From: D37C17 sp964551815
GTDB taxonomy: Bacteria > Fidelibacterota > Marinisomatia > SCGC-AAA003-L08 > D37C17
Assembly: GCA_964551815.1 (NCBI GenBank)
Contig: CAZKEL010000074.1
Coordinates: 1-8,188 of the forward strand
Length of the DNA: 8,188 nucleotides
Direction: 5' to 3'
Every line of letters begins with the position of its first letter. Position 1 is the stretch's first letter. The notes beneath the pieces were generated by a model that was not told the DNA's origin, made no database searches, and worked only from the letters and a program-made list of their open reading frames with translations. The position numbers were made by a program, and so were the translations under genes. This document shows positions 4,727-8,188 of this stretch, piece by piece.

Positions 4727-5680
4727 TTAATTATTTGAATTTATCCAGGGGAGATGGTCTAAATCTACATTCCCACCCGACAATATGACGCCTACATTTT
4801 TTGCAGCAAACCGGCTTTTTTCCTTTAAAAGTGCAGCCAGTGCTATAGCAGAAGAGGGTTCCACAATGATTTTACATCGTTCCCAGATCATCTGCATTGC
4901 CTTAATAATTTCTGCTTCACTACACAGGATGATTCCCTCAACTTGTTGGTGAATGATGGGAAAGGTGATGCTCCCTAATTGTGCTCTGAGTCCGTCGCAA
5001 ATGGTGTTAGTCATTTTATTAGATTGAATACTGCCTGACTTCAATGAGCGGTAGGCATCGTCTGCTTCCTGGGGTTCAGCACCAAAGACCTGGATATCTC
5101 CCTTTATTTGTTTTGCTGCAGAAAGGGTACCGCTCAGGAGTCCGCCTCCACTTAGGGGAGAGATAATAACTTCTAATTTAGGGATTTCTTCCAAAAATTC
5201 CAGGGTGGCTGTCCCCTGCCCTGCTATGATACCCTCATCATTGAAGGGGTGGACCAGTTCTGCCCCATATTTGTTGATAAATTTGCTGGTTTCACTATCT
5301 CTTGCTGCTAGTGTGGAGTCACAAAATTGAATGGTTCCTCCATAGCGTTTCACATTTTCAATTTTAGTTATTGAAGAATTTTTAGGCATGATGACAGTAA
5401 GAGGTACCTTAAATTGGCTGCAGGCATAGGACAGAGCGGCACCATGATTCCCGGAGGAGGAAGTAACCACCCCTTTCCTTTTCTCAGATTCAGTAAGCTG
5501 CATCACCCTATTCATGGCTCCTCGAAGTTTAAAGGATCCCGTCTTCTGAAAATTTTCACATTTGAAATATATTTTGCATCCACTTTCCTTGTTTAGGGAT
5601 TGTGAAGTCATCACCGGTGTAGTGTGGATATAAGGGGCTATCCGCTTCCGGCTCTTTTTTATTTCACGGAGATTGATCAA
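4727..5680 (-). CDS. PLP-dependent threonine/serine dehydratase, serine-racemase type
   Basis: This 317-residue fold-type II PLP enzyme deaminates L-threonine or L-serine to the 2-oxo acid and may racemise serine. Lys51 in GSFKLRGA forms the Schiff base. SSSGNHG (74-80) binds the substrate carboxylate, with Ser76 matching the catalytic Ser84 of human serine racemase. SGGG (177-180) holds the PLP phosphate, and Ser301 of SGGNVDL contacts the pyridine nitrogen. Glu202, Ala206 and Asp208 match the metal site of human serine racemase. The helix WERCKIIVEPSSA (266-278) is also very close to that enzyme. There is no C-terminal ACT regulatory domain, so it is not the feedback-inhibited biosynthetic IlvA form. 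The start is TTG (5680): no ATG exists before residue 24, and family alignment needs the N-terminal REIKKSRKRIAPYIHTTP. No ribosome site is visible; the preceding gene ends 15 bp upstream. Confidence 0.92.
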   Translation of the reverse strand: MINLREIKKSRKRIAPYIHTTPVMTSQSLNKESGCKIYFKCENFQKTGSFKLRGAMNRVMQLTESEKRKGVVTSSSGNHGAALSYACSQFKVPLTVIMPKNSSITKIENVKRYGGTIQFCDSTLAARDSETSKFINKYGAELVHPFNDEGIIAGQGTATLEFLEEIPKLEVIISPLSGGGLLSGTLSAAKQIKGDIQVFGAEPQEADDAYRSLKSGSIQSNKMTNTICDGLRAQLGSITFPIIHQQVEGIILCSEAEIIKAMQMIWERCKIIVEPSSAIALAALLKEKSRFAAKNVGVILSGGNVDLDHLPWINSNN

Positions 5681-5695
5681 GGAAGGAAAACAAAA

Positions 5696-6043
5696 TTAAA
5701 AAATTCCCACAAACAATTCTATAACTTTATAGATAAAAAAGAGGATTGCAACGATAATGACTGATGCCAGCAGAAAAAGGGGAATAAAACTGATATTAAC
5801 ATTTTTATCTTCAGAATTTACTTTAATTCCTGATAGAGAGATTTTCACCTGTTGTTTCTTACCGTCTTTATCTACATTTACTTCCACCTTTTTTTTGCTT
5901 TTATTAATGTCAATATCTACATCTTTCCCATCATCACCGCTGGCATGAATATGTACTTCACCTTCAGCTTGTAGAGTTTCATTGATTTCATCTTTTTTAG
6001 GGTCCTCTTTAGTAATATTGATTCTTACTTTATCCTCTGCCAT
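5696..6043 (-). CDS. Small protein with C-terminal membrane anchor, unknown function
   Basis: I do not recognise a family for this 115-residue protein. There is no N-terminal signal. Residues 1-84 are very hydrophilic and rich in Lys, Asp and Glu. They show a strict alternation of charged and aliphatic residues (VRINI, VHIHA, DVDIDIN, KVEVNV, QVKISLSGIKV), typical of a chain of short beta strands. One strong membrane helix (about 86-107) follows, with only a few residues after it. The layout suggests a tail-anchored protein with the beta domain in the cytoplasm, though topology is inferred. The ATG at 6043 has a purine-rich GAGAAAGAA directly upstream. It is the first gene of the probable operon, after a 128-bp gap that should hold the promoter. 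Confidence 0.75.
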   Translation of the reverse strand: MAEDKVRINITKEDPKKDEINETLQAEGEVHIHASGDDGKDVDIDINKSKKKVEVNVDKDGKKQQVKISLSGIKVNSEDKNVNISFIPLFLLASVIIVAILFFIYKVIELFVGIF

Positions 6044-6171
6044 TTCTTTCTCATATTTTTAAGTTTTCGATTTATTTTTTTTATTCGAATTGAAAAACTA
6101 CATTAGTCCTTATGGAAAATTCAAGGTAAAGGGGGTAGTAATAATACTCATAGGTTTAGGTAAGTATATCA

Positions 6172-8188
6172 TTAACGAATATAAAGAAGCTTTTTCATTG
6201 ATCTATAACCCTTATACTCTTTCGTATCCTCCACGATCATTTCAAGAAAGTATAATCCGCTGGCTTCCCTTTCCGGAATCCACTTTAAAGAATGATATCC
6301 GGGGAATTCATACCCACGAAAAATAGAGTCAATCTCCCTCCCTTGTATATCCAGAATTCGCAGAGAAAGATGAGAATAATGAGGCAAAGCAAATTGAATA
6401 GTAGTTACAGGATTAAAAGGATTGGGATAGTTTTGAAAAAGTGCAAATTTTAAAGGGATTTCACCATCATTCATACTCAAACAGGTTGAACCATCACCGC
6501 CGCAGATACCGCAAACATCTATTACAGCAGCGCCGCCACAAACCCGCTGGCAGTCAAATACATTTCCCTCACAATCACAAGCAGACTCAGGATAACCGGG
6601 ACATTCGCAGGAAGTTCCATTTCCATTGCAGACACCGCAATGATCAATGATACCCTCTCCACCACAAGATGCCACACATTCTCCCACACCTTCTTGCGAA
6701 CAGAGTATTTGGCTGCCTACAAGACGGATATTCCAATCACCCTGGGTTATGGCAGAAAGAGGCAGGCAGGGTTCTTCTGTATTCCCTCTGAAATATGAAC
6801 TGCCACCGGTATTAGTGGAAGAATAAATACCCCGTTCAAAGGGATACACACCACCACTGCCGTTAAAATTAATTTCAACAAAATACTCATATTGTGGAAG
6901 AAGAATTAAATTTGAATCTACAATGGATTGCATTACCCAGCCTCCATCCCTTTCTGATTCTGCATCCCAAGCGGGCTCAACAGTAAAACTGTGCAGGAGC
7001 GTTTGGGGAGTTAAATTTTCCCAACCTTTCCAGAGGTTCACCGTAAAATCTGTTACCTCCCAGCCCCAGACAGAAGGGGGTAAAACAGTTTCAACAAATC
7101 CAGCTAACAGAGTGTCTTCTGGCTGAAATCGGATGCCGGCCCACTGCAAGTTACTTATATTATCATGATACGCAATGCCTTCATAATCTCCTTCATCGAA
7201 ACCAAAAGTTGTTCCAAATGTATTTGGATTACTTATGACACAAGCAATGTGCTGGTTACTCTCCTCAGTGATGTCACTGATAATTATACTGCTTTCACCA
7301 CCTTTATTGATTTCACTGTCTCCGTTTTTATCGTATGAATTTTTCAACGCTGCGGGAGAACTCTGGTCTGATAATAATCTGTTTCCTGAGCTTCCTGGAT
7401 AGGGGTCTCCACTGTCTGCATGCCCGTTAGTATATGCCAGCTCGTTGAGTCCGTCAGCCTGTAAAAGCTGTACTCCATAAAATGCTGGATTGCTATTCAC
7501 CTGATTCATTGCAGGATATTGGTCCGTAAGGGTTTCGTCAATATGCCATACCAGCAAACCAGTTTCTTTAAGAAAAAGATCTGTTCCCAAGGACTGTCGG
7601 TTTTCCAACAGCAGATACTCATTGGGATTATAACTATCCATAGGAAGCAAATAGGCAGTGTGGTGGTTGGCAGGAGCCAGGGAAACTCCCAGAGAGGTAC
7701 AGTTTTCTAATATCTGTGGCTCTATTATCCCCATTTTGTATCTGCTCCAGGCGGAGAGGTATGCAGGACTATGCTGCATATTCCAGTTACCTGAGCCCAT
7801 GAGTCCCCATTCCCCGATGCCTTCCGTAGAAGCTGGCGAAGTATCATATAAATCGGGGAGGCCAAATACATGACCTAGTTCATGGCAGAGAGTCCCGATG
7901 GGATGTATCCAACCTCGTTCTGCTCCCCCCTGGTTATTTTGATAATATTGCTCTGTTACCAGAACATATTTTTTAATGGTTGTATTATCCAGAGCAAAAA
8001 ATCCTTCAGCATCAACAGGTGCATTGGGAGCTACGGCAGCAATGCCGTTCGCCCCTGAATGCAATAGAGACATGTGGGGCCAGAACTGAGTATCGCTGCC
8101 ATCACTCCAACCTCTCACTACCAAAATGACAGCATCAACTACACCGTCTTCATTTCCGTCAAATTCTGAGAAGTCCACCTGGGCATCA
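6172..8188 (-). CDS. Secreted M6-family zinc metalloprotease with sorting domain (5' end missing)
   Basis: This is the C-terminal 671 residues of a large secreted protease; the frame stays open to the window edge, so the signal and propeptide lie outside. The GTG at 8178 is an internal Val codon, not a start. The visible part begins in the M6 (immune inhibitor A-like) catalytic domain with VDFSEFDGNEDGVVDAV. It continues through the zinc motif HELGHVFGLPD (codons from 7884 downward), then IGEWGLMGSGNW and LLENRQ...GLLVWHID, all typical of M6. Next come a beta-rich region (about 7200-6710) and a Cys-rich segment with two 20-residue repeats (6666-6607 and 6540-6481). The last 90 residues, starting FALFQNYPNPFNPVTTIQF and ending KKLLYIR, match the C-terminal sorting-type domain of type IX-like secretion. 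It probably degrades extracellular protein. No terminator is visible after the stop. Confidence 0.93.
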   Translation of the reverse strand, partial: DAQVDFSEFDGNEDGVVDAVILVVRGWSDGSDTQFWPHMSLLHSGANGIAAVAPNAPVDAEGFFALDNTTIKKYVLVTEQYYQNNQGGAERGWIHPIGTLCHELGHVFGLPDLYDTSPASTEGIGEWGLMGSGNWNMQHSPAYLSAWSRYKMGIIEPQILENCTSLGVSLAPANHHTAYLLPMDSYNPNEYLLLENRQSLGTDLFLKETGLLVWHIDETLTDQYPAMNQVNSNPAFYGVQLLQADGLNELAYTNGHADSGDPYPGSSGNRLLSDQSSPAALKNSYDKNGDSEINKGGESSIIISDITEESNQHIACVISNPNTFGTTFGFDEGDYEGIAYHDNISNLQWAGIRFQPEDTLLAGFVETVLPPSVWGWEVTDFTVNLWKGWENLTPQTLLHSFTVEPAWDAESERDGGWVMQSIVDSNLILLPQYEYFVEINFNGSGGVYPFERGIYSSTNTGGSSYFRGNTEEPCLPLSAITQGDWNIRLVGSQILCSQEGVGECVASCGGEGIIDHCGVCNGNGTSCECPGYPESACDCEGNVFDCQRVCGGAAVIDVCGICGGDGSTCLSMNDGEIPLKFALFQNYPNPFNPVTTIQFALPHYSHLSLRILDIQGREIDSIFRGYEFPGYHSLKWIPEREASGLYFLEMIVEDTKEYKGYRSMKKLLYIR
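6481..6666 (-). repeat. Duplicated Cys/Gly-rich motif within the M6 protease
   Basis: Two 60-bp coding units (6666-6607 and 6540-6481) each encode exactly 20 residues of the form C-G-G-x3-I-D-x-C-G-x-C-x-G-x-G-x2-C. The copies read CGGEGIIDHCGVCNGNGTSC and CGGAAVIDVCGICGGDGSTC. A Cys-rich linker (ECPGYPES, then CDCEG) separates them. Such repeats are frequent before C-terminal sorting domains in marine FCB-group bacteria. They are probably disulphide-bonded spacers, possibly Ca-binding; this role is inferred. Confidence 0.85.

Noticed and set aside
6062..6099. Inverted repeat TTCGA / TCGAA around an A/T run as an operator or terminator
   Set aside because: The stem is only 5 bp with a 14-nt loop in AT-rich sequence. 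The minus strand has an A-run rather than a T-run, so it is not a terminator for the protease gene.
6044..6171. Promoter for the operon upstream of the tail-anchored protein
   Set aside because: The gap is AT-rich and has TTGAAT and TAATGT on the minus strand, but only 13 bp apart. No pair with good spacing stood out, so no promoter is claimed although one is expected here.
6090..6326. Plus-strand ORF of 78 codons and other plus-strand ORFs of 60-71 codons
   Set aside because: All but the first part of this one lie inside well-supported minus-strand genes. Their translations are low-complexity or unnatural (for example His/Arg-rich opposite the Cys repeats), and none has a matching family.

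Overview
The window reads as ordinary bacterial chromosome, with every convincing gene on the minus strand. The lineage is best guessed as the Fibrobacteres-Chlorobi-Bacteroidetes side of the tree, possibly Candidatus Marinimicrobia or a relative. The main clue is the secreted protease at the right edge. It carries a C-terminal sorting-type domain of the 'NYPNPFNP' class and a duplicated Cys/Gly motif (CGG...D.CG.C.G.G..C), both of which I associate with these groups. A GIN-domain (DUF2807) protein and an SH3-like lipoprotein agree with this. The lineage call is inference from protein style, not from a marker gene.

Layout from right to left, the direction of transcription. At 8188-6172 is the 3' part of a large secreted M6-family zinc metalloprotease whose start lies outside the window. 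After a 128-bp gap comes a tight run of eight co-directional genes (6043-631) separated by gaps of 6-20 bp or one 8-bp overlap, so probably one operon. In order they are: a small protein with a C-terminal membrane anchor; a PLP-dependent threonine/serine dehydratase of the serine-racemase type; an SH3-like lipoprotein; a PqqB-like metallo-beta-lactamase-fold hydrolase; a cyclophilin peptidyl-prolyl isomerase; a TerB-like helical protein; an RlmL-type THUMP methyltransferase; and a GIN-domain exported protein. These do not form an obvious pathway. They mix housekeeping functions (rRNA modification, protein folding, amino-acid metabolism) with cell-envelope proteins of unknown role. Two genes seem to start at TTG and one probably at GTG.

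The left 630 bp has no intact protein gene but is busy. It holds tRNA-Arg(UCU) on the minus strand, a very good sigma70-like promoter ending 7 nt before it, and a terminator just after it. A second strong terminator lies near the left edge. There are also four sets of short tandem repeats (a 14-mer AT-rich set, a 7-mer array and two separate 13-bp duplications). Two short open segments read like protein remnants, one upstream of the tRNA promoter and one in a G+C-rich block overlapping the end of the operon.

I see no phage, transposase, CRISPR array, toxin-antitoxin pair or defence system. The most useful leads are the gene relics and repeats upstream of tRNA-Arg, and the lipoprotein/PqqB-like hydrolase pair outside any PQQ locus.
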